Made by a program: the position numbers and the translations under genes. A stretch of DNA of 64,000 nucleotides, from assembly GCA_049999805.1 (NCBI GenBank), contig JBNGIO010006046.1, positions 1 to 64,000 on the forward strand. The letters are read 5' to 3'. The DNA comes from Folioceros fuciformis (taxonomy: Eukaryota; Anthocerotophyta; Anthocerotopsida; Anthocerotales). Below the pieces are notes generated by a model, which saw only the letters and a program-made list of their open reading frames with translations, did not search any database and was not told where the DNA came from. This document shows positions 28,784-39,537 of this stretch, in pieces (position 1 is the stretch's first letter; the number at the start of each line of letters is the position of its first letter).

Positions 28784-31561
28784 TCAGCCTACCAGCACGA
28801 GTTCGGAAGCCACACACATCCTTCGTACTTCAGCTTGGAGAAGCCAAGTCTCAGCGTTGCTTGACTGGATCTTTGGATGATTCATTTCCCCCGCCAAAAA
28901 GCTATGCACTATTCCATCCAGATCAGTCCACCAACTCTGACCAGGATACTTCCATGCCCCGGTTCTTATTCTGCATGCTTGCATGTCTTGCGCTTTCTCC
29001 AACATCTTGGTGCCGGTGTATATGTTGGACATCAACACATATGCTGAGGCATTTGCCTTGTCTAGCTTCACTACTTCATCAAAGGCATGGCGCCCGACCT
29101 CCACGTTGCTCCACTTCTGACAAGCACCCAACACAGTGTGCCAAACTGCAGCATTAGGCAGTACAGGCATTGTTCTAATCACAGCCAAAGCTTCATCCAG
29201 TCGACCTAAACGGCCCAGAAGATCGATCATGCATGTGTAGTGCTCCACCGTGGGAATAATGTTGTACTGTCTGTCCATAGCTTCCAGATATTCTTTCCCC
29301 TTGATTACTAGACCTGCATGACTGCATGCTGTCAGTACGCTGAGGAACGTGATTCCCACTGGGTGTATGCCGTCCTCCCTCATTCTCTGGACCATATTAA
29401 AGACATTGTCAGCGTATCCTTGACAAGTGTAACCTGCAATTAGAGCACTCCATGTCACAACGTCTCTTTCCGGTAACGCATCGAAAACCTGCTGTGCATC
29501 ATCCATGCTCCCAGACTTTCCATACATGTTTATCAAGCTGGCGGCAACAAACAAATCACGATGCAGCCCTCGTTCCACGATCTGTGCATGGAGCTGCCTT
29601 CCGAGATGCAGCGCAGCCACGTTTGCACATGCCTGCAGGAGGCAGACAAACGTCGTGCAATCAGGTACAGCGATGCCCTCTTCTTGCATAGCATTGTAAA
29701 GAGTAAGGGCTTTGTGCCCTAGTCCCTGCTGAGAATACCCTGCTATTATGGAAGTCCAAGTCACCTCGTCTTTTTCGCTTAATCCTTCAAACACTCTCTC
29801 AGCCTCTTCCAAACTACCACACTTTACATACATGTTCACCAGACCGTTTGCTAGAAATGAATCTGCTTGATGTCCTTGATCCCTCATTTGCGCATGAAGC
29901 TGTTTCCCTGTCTCTAATGCAGGAGTTCCTAGACTCGCACAAGCCTGCAGGAGGCACATGAATGTCACACAAGTGGGTGCGGCGATACCTTCCTCTTGCA
30001 TAGCACCGTACAGACGCAGGGCTTCCTGGCCCATTCCCTGCTGGGAATACCCTGAAATCAGGGTATTCCAAGTGACGACACCCTTTTGGCCAAGGCCGTC
30101 AAATATTTTGTGAGCTTCTTCCAAGCTGCCACACTTCGCGTACATGTCCACTAACCCATTGGCTACAAACACATCTGCTTGATATCCTAAATCTACGATG
30201 TCTGCATGAATCTGCTTCCCCATCTCCAAAGCGGGGTTCCCCACAATTGCGCACGCCTGCAGGAGGCACACGAATGTCACGGAATTGGGTGCGGTAATGC
30301 CTTCTTGTAGCATAACGCTGTAGAGATAAATTGCTTCCCGGCCCATGCCCTGCTGGGAATACCCTGCCAACATAGCATTCCAAGTCACCACGTCCTTTGG
30401 AAACAGTCCATCAAAAACTCTCTGAGCGTCTTCCACGCTACCACACTTCGCATACATGTTCACCAAGCTGCTGGCTACAAACGCGTCGGTGTGGTATCCT
30501 CGTTCTCTAATCTGTGCATGAAGCTCCTTCCCCGTCTCCAAAGCTGGGCTGCCCACACTGACACACGCCTGCAGGAGGGACACAAATGTCACGCAGTTCG
30601 GTGCAGCCATGCCTTCTTCTAGCATAAGACCGTAAAGACGTAGTGCTTCCTGGCCCTTGCCCTGCTGAGAGTACCCTGCAATAAGAGCCGTCCAGGTCAC
30701 CACATCTTTTTCACCAAGACCGTCGAACACCCCTCGAGCGTCTTCCAAGTTGCCACACTTGGCATACATGCCCACCAGACAGTTGCAGACAAACAAATCA
30801 GGCTCCACGCCACTGCCCAACACATCAGCATGAACCTGCTGCCCAGTTTCCAAGTCCAATCCGCTTGCACAAGCCTGAAGGGCTGCCACAAACACATGGC
30901 CGTCTGGCTCCACCCCCGTCTTGCGCATCCGACGGTACAGTTCAATCGCCTTCTTGCCGTGCCCGTGCTTCACATGAGCAGAAATTATTGACGACCACAT
31001 GAAAGAATCCGGTTCAGCAACCTCGGCGAACACATCCATCGCATCTTCCAACCTGCCCCGAAAAGCATACATTCTCAAAATGTGGTTGCACAGGAAAGCG
31101 TCCGACTGATATCCCGCCTTCACCGTCAAGGCATGGACGCGGCATCCAAGATGAAGATCCTCCTTTCCCACCACGCATTTTTTCAGCACAGTGTAAAAGT
31201 AAAATCGGGAAACACAGCAGCCCGCCTGCACCAGCACTCCCAAAGCCTCAACAGCCTGGGTGAAATGGCCTTGCCGACACAGCTGGCTCACGGTTTCCGC
31301 GGTTACACCCCTTCCATATCCTCCAGGCCTGCCAAGCTCAGGATCATCCGGCAAGCTCCAGCTGAATTTGCAGCTACGCAGCCCCACGTTGCTTGACGAC
31401 GTGCATCTTCTGCGACCGGCTGCCTGTCGTGCGAAGGGGCTCCACGGAAATTGTCCCCATGACCAGTCCTGGTACCCTGTACATAACTCAAGTGCCGCGC
31501 TACCCATAGCCATGGCAAGGGGAGGAAGGAGCACGCGCAGAGCCAACTCATGCACTGCCAC
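28784..31561 (-). CDS. PLS-class pentatricopeptide repeat protein, E/E+ type, 925 aa
   Basis: Intronless minus frame of 925 codons and the shortest of the three paralogues. The N-terminus of about 75 aa is Ala/Leu/Arg/Ser-rich (MAVHELALRVLLPPLAMAMG then basic and Ser-rich), which could act as an organelle transit peptide. Six P-L-S triplets follow, from LRMYAFRGRLEDAMDVF to MYGKSGSMDDAQQVFDALPE, then an E domain (VEHYTCMIDLLGRLGRLDEA) and an E+ motif (PGQSWWTDLDGIVHSFLAGE), and 35 further residues with no DYW. Likely role by family: RNA editing or processing in mitochondria or plastids. It shares its first module and last S motif with the 1228- and 1397-aa genes and has fewer middle modules. 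A dead copy lies just downstream. Confidence 0.93.
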   Translation of the reverse strand: MAVHELALRVLLPPLAMAMGSAALELCTGYQDWSWGQFPWSPFARQAAGRRRCTSSSNVGLRSCKFSWSLPDDPELGRPGGYGRGVTAETVSQLCRQGHFTQAVEALGVLVQAGCCVSRFYFYTVLKKCVVGKEDLHLGCRVHALTVKAGYQSDAFLCNHILRMYAFRGRLEDAMDVFAEVAEPDSFMWSSIISAHVKHGHGKKAIELYRRMRKTGVEPDGHVFVAALQACASGLDLETGQQVHADVLGSGVEPDLFVCNCLVGMYAKCGNLEDARGVFDGLGEKDVVTWTALIAGYSQQGKGQEALRLYGLMLEEGMAAPNCVTFVSLLQACVSVGSPALETGKELHAQIRERGYHTDAFVASSLVNMYAKCGSVEDAQRVFDGLFPKDVVTWNAMLAGYSQQGMGREAIYLYSVMLQEGITAPNSVTFVCLLQACAIVGNPALEMGKQIHADIVDLGYQADVFVANGLVDMYAKCGSLEEAHKIFDGLGQKGVVTWNTLISGYSQQGMGQEALRLYGAMQEEGIAAPTCVTFMCLLQACASLGTPALETGKQLHAQMRDQGHQADSFLANGLVNMYVKCGSLEEAERVFEGLSEKDEVTWTSIIAGYSQQGLGHKALTLYNAMQEEGIAVPDCTTFVCLLQACANVAALHLGRQLHAQIVERGLHRDLFVAASLINMYGKSGSMDDAQQVFDALPERDVVTWSALIAGYTCQGYADNVFNMVQRMREDGIHPVGITFLSVLTACSHAGLVIKGKEYLEAMDRQYNIIPTVEHYTCMIDLLGRLGRLDEALAVIRTMPVLPNAAVWHTVLGACQKWSNVEVGRHAFDEVVKLDKANASAYVLMSNIYTGTKMLEKAQDMQACRIRTGAWKYPGQSWWTDLDGIVHSFLAGEMNHPKIQSSNAETWLLQAEVRRMCVASELVLVG

Positions 31562-32727
31562 GGTGCATTTCTACGACCCATGATCTTGCTCCACCACCAC
31601 GCCCCAACATGACAGCGCATCTGACAACGCACGGTCGGATCAAATACTGTCACGTACTGCCGTGAGAGACAGATGGCTTCTGAAATGATCATGAAGCTAT
31701 CGAGCACACGGCTACATGCGATCACACCTTGCTGCCAAATGGAGACCCTCAAGACTAGACAAGGCAGGGATGGGATTACTGGGCAGTCCTTCCCCTCTGT
31801 GATGATCAAAGAAGGGAAAAGCTTGCCAGCATGTGCCGTACTCGGAACCGACTCGATAGGCAAACAGGAGAAATCATGGGCTCCATTGCTCTCGACAGAA
31901 GCATTCTTGAGATTGGCTGCGTCGCAATGGCCTCAGCATGGGTGAGGAAGATGCAACCACAAGCGGTGTCAGCGATTCGAATCGTCTAATAGCCCGCACA
32001 AATATCCGCACTGTGGCACCAATCAGGCTCCGTACCAGATTTGTTCCACGACAGACAAAAATGAACCGTAGGTCGGGTCGGGGGTCCGGACAACTGTTAT
32101 GCAGGGAATGCAATAACCGGATCTAATACAAGGGACAGGCGCGAGGAGCGCGCCAAAACAAGGCACGTCGGGCTCGCAAACTGCAGGACAGAAGAGGGAG
32201 GAGGAAGGGGACATGGCGGCCGGCACTCTATCTGTCGGTGGGTAGGTCGGAGATTGAAAGAAGTCCGTGTGTGAGTCACGTTGGGCGCGGCGGGGAGGGA
32301 GGAGTCAGGCCCTCAGGGCCCGGCCCGGCCCGGCCCGGCTGATGACGCTCTCCGCATTCCAGAGCAGAGCTAGCTGTCCGGTTAACGAGGCCCTGAACAC
32401 AGCCTATGCCGGATCGAGGTGTAGCCTATAGGGCGGTCCAAGTGTGATCTGGCCTCCCCTGCACGAATCTCCTCTGGTGTCCTTTATGCCGCCATCAACG
32501 CTAGCCTTCCTTTCGTGCTACAAACCTCTTTCCTCGCAGCACACAGTCCTTCTATTTCCAGCCTGTCGTGTCTCCTCTTTCTGCTCTCCCCGGCTTCCAC
32601 CTGTCTTCTTTCTACCATCGCAACTTGCTGCCTGACCGGGATGATGATGGGGGTTAGACGCACTGTCTCTTTTCCCGCAGGATGCAGGGCTTCAGCGGAG
32701 CGGCCGCCAGCCGCGTGATCGACAGCC
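31562..32727. other. Divergent promoter region between PPR and ARM-repeat genes
   Basis: 1.17 kb between two genes transcribed away from each other. At 32320-32338 there are three head-to-tail CGGCC repeats. A CT-rich stretch at about 32440-32620 precedes the ARM gene, and TTTTCCCGCAG at about 32672-32682 would serve as a splice acceptor for a 5'-UTR intron. Frames here are unrecognised. Confidence 0.5.
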
Positions 32728-34371
32728 ATGGCCGCAGTGGAGGCGAGGCCCGCAGGAGGTAGCCGGCTCCGCACGCTGCGGGCTATCCTGTGGTTCGGAG
32801 GCCGCAGCCGCAGCAGGAGGGAACCGAAGGCTTCGTCCCGAATTGCACACAAGGAGGTCTCGCAGGAGCAGCCGTCGCTCTCCAATTTCCAGGATTCTGC
32901 CTGGATCAAGCTCGCTTCTCCTTCTCCCCACGGCAAGTTGCGTGGAGAGGTGGCGGAGGTGAAGCATCCGCAGGCTGCCGGGTCCGGCTCTCTGTGGCGG
33001 AAGCTCAGGGTCGCGTACGGTGTGTGCGGTGGGTATGCGGAATCCACTCTTGACGTGCTGCAGGAACCGAATCGATCCCAGGAGCTGGAGGAGACATCCG
33101 TCCCACTGGCCTCCCACCCGGAGGAAGAGAAGACGGCGGGGGAGGAGGATCCCGGTACAGCTCCGGATGTGGATGTGCCGCCTCCCGAGGACGTGATTGT
33201 CCCGATCCCTGATCCTTCTGCCCCGGGCCCAGCCGCAGCCTATCCATACCAGGAGCTGGTGGAGAGGTTGCGGAGCGGGAGCTTGGAGGAGCGGGCGGCG
33301 GCGGCGGAGGAGGTGAGGAGCCTTGCCCGCTGCGACGGGAATGCTCGGGAGGCTTTCGGTGCTGTCGGGGCGGTGTTTCCTCTGGTATTGCTCATGCAGC
33401 AGTCCGGGGAGGAGATGGCGCAGCAGAGAGCCGCGGTGCTGGCGCTGCTCAATCTGGCCATCGGGCACGACGGGAACAAGCGGGACATTGCAGCCGCGGA
33501 GGGTGCGTTGGGGCGGCTGGTGCAGCTCCTAGAGAAGGGGGCAGAGGAGGTGCAAGCTGCGACAGCGGCGGCCATGCTGTCCCTCTCAGCGCTGGACGCC
33601 AACAAGGCGGTGATCGGGAGCAGCGGGGCCATTCCAATTCTGGTCCGCCTGCTGAAGGGCGGGGTCTCCGCCGAGCTGGAGGAGGCGGGCTGGCAGAGGC
33701 AGCGAAGGCGGGATGCGCTCGGGGCGCTGTACAATCTCTCCCTGTGCAAGGGGAACCTGGCCCTGATGGTGGGGTGCGGGGCGGTAGCGGCACTGCTCTC
33801 CTCGGCCGGGGAGGAGGAGGACGACGACGAGGTTCGGGAGAAGGCGATGGCGGTGCTGGGTCACCTGGTGGGCGTGGAATCGGGCCGGCGGGCCATCGGC
33901 AGCAGCAAGGACGGGGTGCGGTTCTTGGTAGAGCTGCTACGGGGGGAGGAAGCGTCGCCTAAGACGCAGGAGCGGGCAGTGTTCATCCTCATGGTGGTCG
34001 CGCACCACAGCAGGACAATGCGCGGGACCATCGCCCGGGCGGGGGCCGTGAACGCTCTGTTAGAGCTCCTCCTGCTTGGGACTCCGCTGGCGCAGAAGCG
34101 GGCATCCAAGCTCCTGGACAGCTTGCGGGAGGATTCCGAGAGAGGAAGGTCCATCTCCGCCCCCATGGCCACGGGGATTCTGGATCCTCAGCCAGAGATT
34201 CAGGAGGTGCAAGAAGGGGACGAGAGCACCTCTCTCCGCAGGCAGCCCGACGAACGGCGGGCTATGGAAAAGATTCTGCAGCAGAGTCTGCAGAGGAATT
34301 TCAGGACCATGGTGAGGCGTGCCAATTGCCCCTCCACCGCGGAGTTGCAGCTGCATACTCAGTTTGGGTGA
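32728..34371 (+). CDS. ARM-repeat protein without U-box, 547 aa
   Basis: Single exon, GC-rich, 547 codons. The N-terminal 170 residues are low in recognisable motifs (basic, then acidic and Pro-rich, EEEKTAGEEDPGTAPD). From about residue 172 the protein consists of armadillo-type helices: LVERLRSGSLEERAAAAEEV, LVLLMQQSGEEMAQQRAAVL, LLNLAIGHDGNKRDIAAAEG, AIPILVRLLKGG, ALGALYNLSLCKGNLALMVG and FLVELLRGEE. This matches the ARM half of plant PUB-ARM proteins, but no U-box is present, so it is probably a protein-interaction scaffold and not an E3 ligase. An acidic EEEDDDE insert sits inside one repeat. The start follows an in-frame stop (TGA at 32719), so the N-terminus is fixed unless an upstream exon exists. 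Confidence 0.85.
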   Translation: MAAVEARPAGGSRLRTLRAILWFGGRSRSRREPKASSRIAHKEVSQEQPSLSNFQDSAWIKLASPSPHGKLRGEVAEVKHPQAAGSGSLWRKLRVAYGVCGGYAESTLDVLQEPNRSQELEETSVPLASHPEEEKTAGEEDPGTAPDVDVPPPEDVIVPIPDPSAPGPAAAYPYQELVERLRSGSLEERAAAAEEVRSLARCDGNAREAFGAVGAVFPLVLLMQQSGEEMAQQRAAVLALLNLAIGHDGNKRDIAAAEGALGRLVQLLEKGAEEVQAATAAAMLSLSALDANKAVIGSSGAIPILVRLLKGGVSAELEEAGWQRQRRRDALGALYNLSLCKGNLALMVGCGAVAALLSSAGEEEDDDEVREKAMAVLGHLVGVESGRRAIGSSKDGVRFLVELLRGEEASPKTQERAVFILMVVAHHSRTMRGTIARAGAVNALLELLLLGTPLAQKRASKLLDSLREDSERGRSISAPMATGILDPQPEIQEVQEGDESTSLRRQPDERRAMEKILQQSLQRNFRTMVRRANCPSTAELQLHTQFG

Positions 34372-35226
34372 GTGGCATTGTCGTAATTCCGGCTGTCACG
34401 GCCTCAGCCCTCTCCCTCCTCCCGGGAGGCACGCCCCTTCGATCTGGTTCTGTCCTTGGTATTGCTGCACGGCGGACGCTGACGGACGACCACGTCGCCT
34501 CGTCCTGTCGCAGCTTCCCGCTCTGCATCAAGCCACAGGTCTCCGGTGCCCACAGCTGTTCTTCTCCTAGAGACATGGGCCCGCAGCTGACGAGAGACAG
34601 ATTTTTGCTTCGCATTCTTGCCTTGGGTGGATTGTACATTATTACACCACATGACCCGGTCCACCCCTGGGCTTATGTGGGACCGCATACGATTACATAC
34701 ATCGTCGTCTGTACGAGCAAAGTCAGTACAGCTGATCTTCCGCCGTTGTCATGCTCCTTCCCCTGCCATGGCGACAGGCACTCATCCCCAACTACCTCTG
34801 AATCGCAACACACGCAGTTCGTACATCAACTTATTCTTACAATGAATGAGAGGTGGAAAACGAGTAAATACAATGAATGAGAGGTGGAAAACGAGTAAAA
34901 AAAGTAGAATTTCAAAAGGTACTGTACTGCGTACAGAAACGAAACGGAAATTGATGTTATTTTACTTTTTCACTGAAACCGGTACGCTCGTAGTTCGAAA
35001 GCAGTATCCGATTAATCCCCTATTTTTTCAGTGCTTTTAGGGTATGGGGGTTTTAGGGTTTAGGGTTCGTTCCTCCCTTCTTGTGCCCCGGAAAAGCTAA
35101 GCTATCATAGCTGTGAATATTTAAAATAACCTCATCGTAATTCTTTAGCATTATTCTATTCTATGTATATACTTAGCATTATTTTATTCTATGTATATAT
35201 AAAGAAAAAGATTCAATCCATTAGGA
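34372..35226. other. Intergenic region 3' of the ARM gene
   Basis: No gene recognised. Contains a short direct duplication at about 34843-34900 (ACAATGAATGAGAGGTGGAA twice), telomere-like TTTAGGG words at 35035-35068, and a 34-bp tandem duplication at about 35143-35205 (CTTAGCATTATTxTATTCTA). Confidence 0.5.
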
Positions 35227-35249
35227 TTGGGTTATAGATTGGGTTATCA

Positions 35250-35681
35250 ATGGAGGAATTCAAGGAAGAAGTTCTCGAAGACAATTACATCACCTTCCAG
35301 AATGAGCCTTGGTGGCTCTTCATGGATCTTTCTACCAAGCGGCATTCTTCAGTTTTGGTATCCCTTCCTGACGATGATTCTGCATCTGCAATTCTTCGGC
35401 GCGGCCTTGCTTTGCAGGGATGCATGCTGCGGGTGACACCTTTTGTACCCAATGCCTGCCCTACTCAATGCTTCCAGTGTCAACGTTTTGGACACACTCA
35501 TACTTTCTGCAGGAGCACGGAGCGATGCTTGAACTGCGGTGGGCCTCATCTAGCTTCGAACTATAAGGTGGCAACCTCTCTATGCTGCAACTGCCATGGA
35601 TCTCATCGAGCCACTGACCCTTCATGCCCTACTCGCCTCCAAGCTAACTCCAAGTTTTTCTCTCGACCAGACCCCTCGTGA
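35250..35681 (+). pseudogene. LINE ORF1 fragment with zinc knuckles
   Basis: 143 codons, open. Three Cys/His knuckles follow each other: CFQCQRFGHTHTFC, CLNCGGPHLASNYK (last Cys lost) and CCNCHGSHRATDPSC. This is the ORF1p nucleic-acid-binding tail seen in I/Jockey/Tad-type LINEs; the upstream part of ORF1 is missing or short. It ends at 35681, overlapping the start of the endonuclease frame by 4 nt (GTGA). Confidence 0.8.
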
Positions 35682-38600
35682 GTCCCTTTAAGATCTTTCA
35701 ACTTAACTGTCACCGATCTTGTGTGGTCATCTCTACTCTTCTGAATCTGCTTCTGTCGTCCTTTGACATTCTTTTCCTTCAGGCGCCTTATGTCATTAAC
35801 CCTTCCACTGCACTCTCTCACCCGCAATGGACTCCTATCCTCCCCTCTCCTAGTCTCCCCTCCCGCCCTTGGGTCCTCACCTATGTTAACAAAAGCCTTT
35901 GCTCTAGTAGCATTTCTCCCCGCTGGGATCTTTTTAACCATCCTGATATCCAATGTGTCTAGGTCTCTTGCCCAGGCCAAGTCATTAACTTTGTTAACCT
36001 TTAGAATCCGCCTAGGTCCAGTAGCACCATCCGCATTCTCACTCCACATGCCCACTTCCTCTCCCAACACTGTTTTACTCTCGGAGATTTCAATCTTCAT
36101 CACCCCTTGTGGGAATCTACTGCATCTAATGAAGTGATTTCCTCGGTGGCCGATGAGTTTGCCCTCTTCATTAACACTACTCCCCTCTTTCTTCTCACCC
36201 CCTCGGATTGCGCCACCTTCGTGTCTTCTACAAATAACACTTTCACTTTGGATCTCACGCTTTCTTCTGCGGATGTTCGCAACTTGGTTGATTTCTATGA
36301 TATTCTCCTCGATCTAGATGCAGGGTCTGACTACCAAGCTATTGTTTTGTTCCTTACTATTCCTTTCTGTTTAGATTCCCCTCCTCCGCCTCCTCTTCCT
36401 TCCCGCCTTAATGTCAAAGCTACTGACTGGGACAAATTTTCTTCTACTTTAGCTTATGAGGTTTCGACTAACTTGGTGGGACTTGGGCTCCTTTAAACTA
36501 TTGCTCAGATTGATCATCTTGTGGCTCAAGTCATAATATCTCTACAGAAGGCTATCTCCGCATCTACCCCCGTAGTACACCCTCACCTCCGTGCTAAACT
36601 TTGGTGGTCTCCTACCCTCTCCTCTCTTCGCAAGGGGCTTGCTCAGGCTCGTCGGATCATGCGCATTACTAAGACTCTAGGGGATATTGTAGCTTTTCGG
36701 TCTGTTAGAATTAGTACTTTCGGAATGTGAAAGTTGCCAAGAAGGACCATTGGAAGAAATTTCTGATGGAGGCTAGCAACTCGGATATTTGGAAGATTTA
36801 TCGCTCCACTAAACCCGCTTCCTCGTCTTTCACTCCTCCTTTACTCTCTGGAGACGGGTCACTTGCTTACTCTCATGCTGCCAAGTGTGCAGTCCTCCGT
36901 TCTGCTTTATTCCCCTCTTCTTCAGACACCCCTCCTCTTCCCCCGTCCGCTGCTTCCCATTTCCCATGGCCCACCCCTGCTTTGCACGAGGTGCAGCAGG
37001 CTCTCTTTGGTGCGAAGGCCTGGAAAGCGGCAGGCCCGGACACCATTGCTGCAGGTTTTCTTCAGAGGCGTTGGGACCTCCTCAAACAATTTTAATTATA
37101 TATCTTCCAGGCCTGCTCCACTTTGGGTTATCATCCTTTGACGTGGCGTCACTCGCTCACCATCATTCTTCGCAAACTCAATCGGGCTAATTATTCGTTA
37201 TCTTGCTCATATCGCCCTATTGCTCTTCTTAATTGCTTAGGCAAGGCCCTGGAGGGTTTTATGGCTTCACGTCTCTTCTTCTTGGTTGAGAACAATCATG
37301 GTCTCCTTCCCTCCAATCATTTGAGGGGTCGGTCGGGTTGGAGTACAAGCGATGCAGCAGCTCTCCTTGTTCAGGATATCCGTAGGGCTTGGGGTCAACG
37401 ACATGTTCTCTCCCTTCTCCTCATGGATATCAAAGGTGCATATGACTCAGTTAACCATCAGATTCTCTTATTTGTCCCGTGCAGGAAAGGCCTTCCAACT
37501 TCGTTGATCCATTAGGTCTTCCACTTTCTGTCTCAGCCGGCGACGTCACTTTGCCTGGATGGTCAATATGACACTCTTGCTCCCATCAATTCTCGGTTAC
37601 CCCAGGGTTCATCAATCTCGCCTATTCTTCACTTCTGATCTCATCACTCAACTTCAAACCATAAGTGGTGGCACTGGCTGGATTGATGACACGGGGGCAT
37701 ATGTCACTGCTCCTTCATGCAAAAAGTCTACAAAAAAACTTCAGGCTATGCTTCGTGTGGCATCGGAGTGGGCCTCCACGCACCTTGTGGAGTTTGATTC
37801 TAACAAGTTTGAACTTATTCATTTTTCCCTGAAGCGTAAGGAATCAACAAAGGAATGTACTCTTTCACTACCCGATGGTTCCCTTATCACTCCCTCCGAG
37901 TGTATTAGGTTTTTGGGCTTCTATTTGGATTCCAAGTTAACGTGGAACACGCATGTTCATTAGGTTTCGGCTTCTGCAATGCGTACTTTGTCAGCTATAA
38001 TCTCTCTTGGGAATTCAATTTGGGGCCTCAATGCCAAGCTTCTTCGATAATTATACATCAGTGTTGTCCTGCCCAAGCTCGATTACGGCTGCAATGTCTG
38101 GTTCAATAGAGGTCATACACACATTCAACACCTTCAACGGGTCCAACGTCTAGCCTGTAGGGCCATTACAGGTGCGTTTCGAACTACCTCCACTGATGCC
38201 CTGGAATTTGAAGCTTTTCTTCTGCCCACGGAGTTGCGCCTTCAACGCCATTCTCTCCGTTCTCTCCTCCGCAACGTCTCCTGCCCTCCCTCTCACCCCA
38301 TCCATCAAGTCTTTCTTCCTACGACTAACTACAAAAAACACTATCACAATGCTATCCGCAGTTGCCTCACACTCCTTTCCCCTAGTACTCTGACTCCACT
38401 TTAGGATTGCCCACCTCCACTGCCATTGAGACTATTTTTCCTCGACTCGTGCCTCCTTGGGCCTCTCCTCTTTCTTCACCCACAACCATCGTAATTTTAC
38501 AATCTCCCACTTCTACTATTGTCTCACATTCCCTATATCTTTTGACTCCTTATGCCCTTGCCATTTACGCTGATGGTTCTCTTCTGGATGGTCATGCCGG

Positions 38601-39270
38601 GGGCGCGGCTGTTTTCTACTTTCAAAGGGGATATTGTCCATCAATTATCTTTTGGTTTAGAAACATACTATGAGGTTTATGAGGCAGAACTCCTCTGTAA
38701 TTTCATGCATGCACACCCTCTTTGCTTCCATCCCCAGGATTTCGTCAGTTACAATTTTCCTTGATAATCAAGCAGCTATCATGTCTTTAACAAACACTTC
38801 GGCTCGCCCAGCCCAAGCCATATCTCTCCAAGCTAGGACATCTCTCCATGCCTTCTCGGTAGCTCATCTGGAGGTTTCTCTTAATCTCCACTGGATTCCG
38901 GGCCATCATAATATAGTTGCTAATGAGCATGCAGATGTAACCACCAAGGCCCATTTTCCGCGAAGACCGGATCCTATCAGTGTCCACAGCTCGCCAGCAA
39001 ATTCATGCTGCAAGTCTACAGGAGTGGCGTTTACGATGGGTTTACTCAACTAAGGCTTCTGCGCTTAAGAGGGTGGTGCTTGGTGGCCCTTCGACCTCGG
39101 TGCTACAACGCCTTGGTCTCCATGACTGTAACCTCTCATCATTTTTCACCCAACTTCGGACTGGGCATATGGCTATTGGGGCTTACTTTAGGAGATTCAA
39201 CATTGCAGAGGATCCATTTTGTCGGAAATGCAAGTCTTCAGAAGAAACTCGTCGCCACATCCTTGGCTAG
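35678..39270 (+). pseudogene. LINE ORF2 relic: endonuclease, RT, RNase H, CCHC
   Basis: Endonuclease: FQLNCHRS at the start, LGDFNLHHPLWES at about 36090 and GSDYQAI at about 36330, where the usual catalytic SDH has become SDY. RT: a pre-RT stretch DHWKKFLMEASNSDIWKIYR, then AWKAAGPDTIAAGFLQ, YRPIALLNCLGK, GRSGWSTSDA, LLLMDIKGAYDSVNHQ and GWIDDTGAYV (family active site YxDD). RNase H: IYADGSLLDGHAGGA, YEAEL, FLDNQAAI and WIPGHHNIVANEHAD, i.e. all four acidic landmarks. It ends with CRKCKSSEETRRHILG, closing a CCHC motif. Stops interrupt at about 35963, 36496, 36730, 37095, 37515, 37963, 38049 and 38403, and frames shift between RT and RNase H, so nothing functional is made. Confidence 0.85.
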
Positions 39271-39537
39271 TGTATGGCCACTCACAACACTTGGATCCAG
39301 ATGTTTCAAGGCTCTTACTACGATATCCGCCAACTTCTTAGTGTTCCCAAACTCAGGGAAAAACTTCTCTCTTATTTCAAGGTGATTGGCGATTACTTAA
39401 CTTAGGCTTATTGACATAGCTATCTAGATTTGCTATTTTGTTTGCTCTAATCCTCTTTCTTTTGCGCTTTCCCAAAGTGTCCATTCAATCATGTTTTTGA
39501 TTCAATTCCGACGTCATAGCCTCACGGCTGCATACGC

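Noticed and set aside
35035-35070. Telomere-like TTTAGGG words (also near 13867)
   Set aside because: Only two or three units each; too few for an interstitial telomere tract. Similar words are common in plant promoters.
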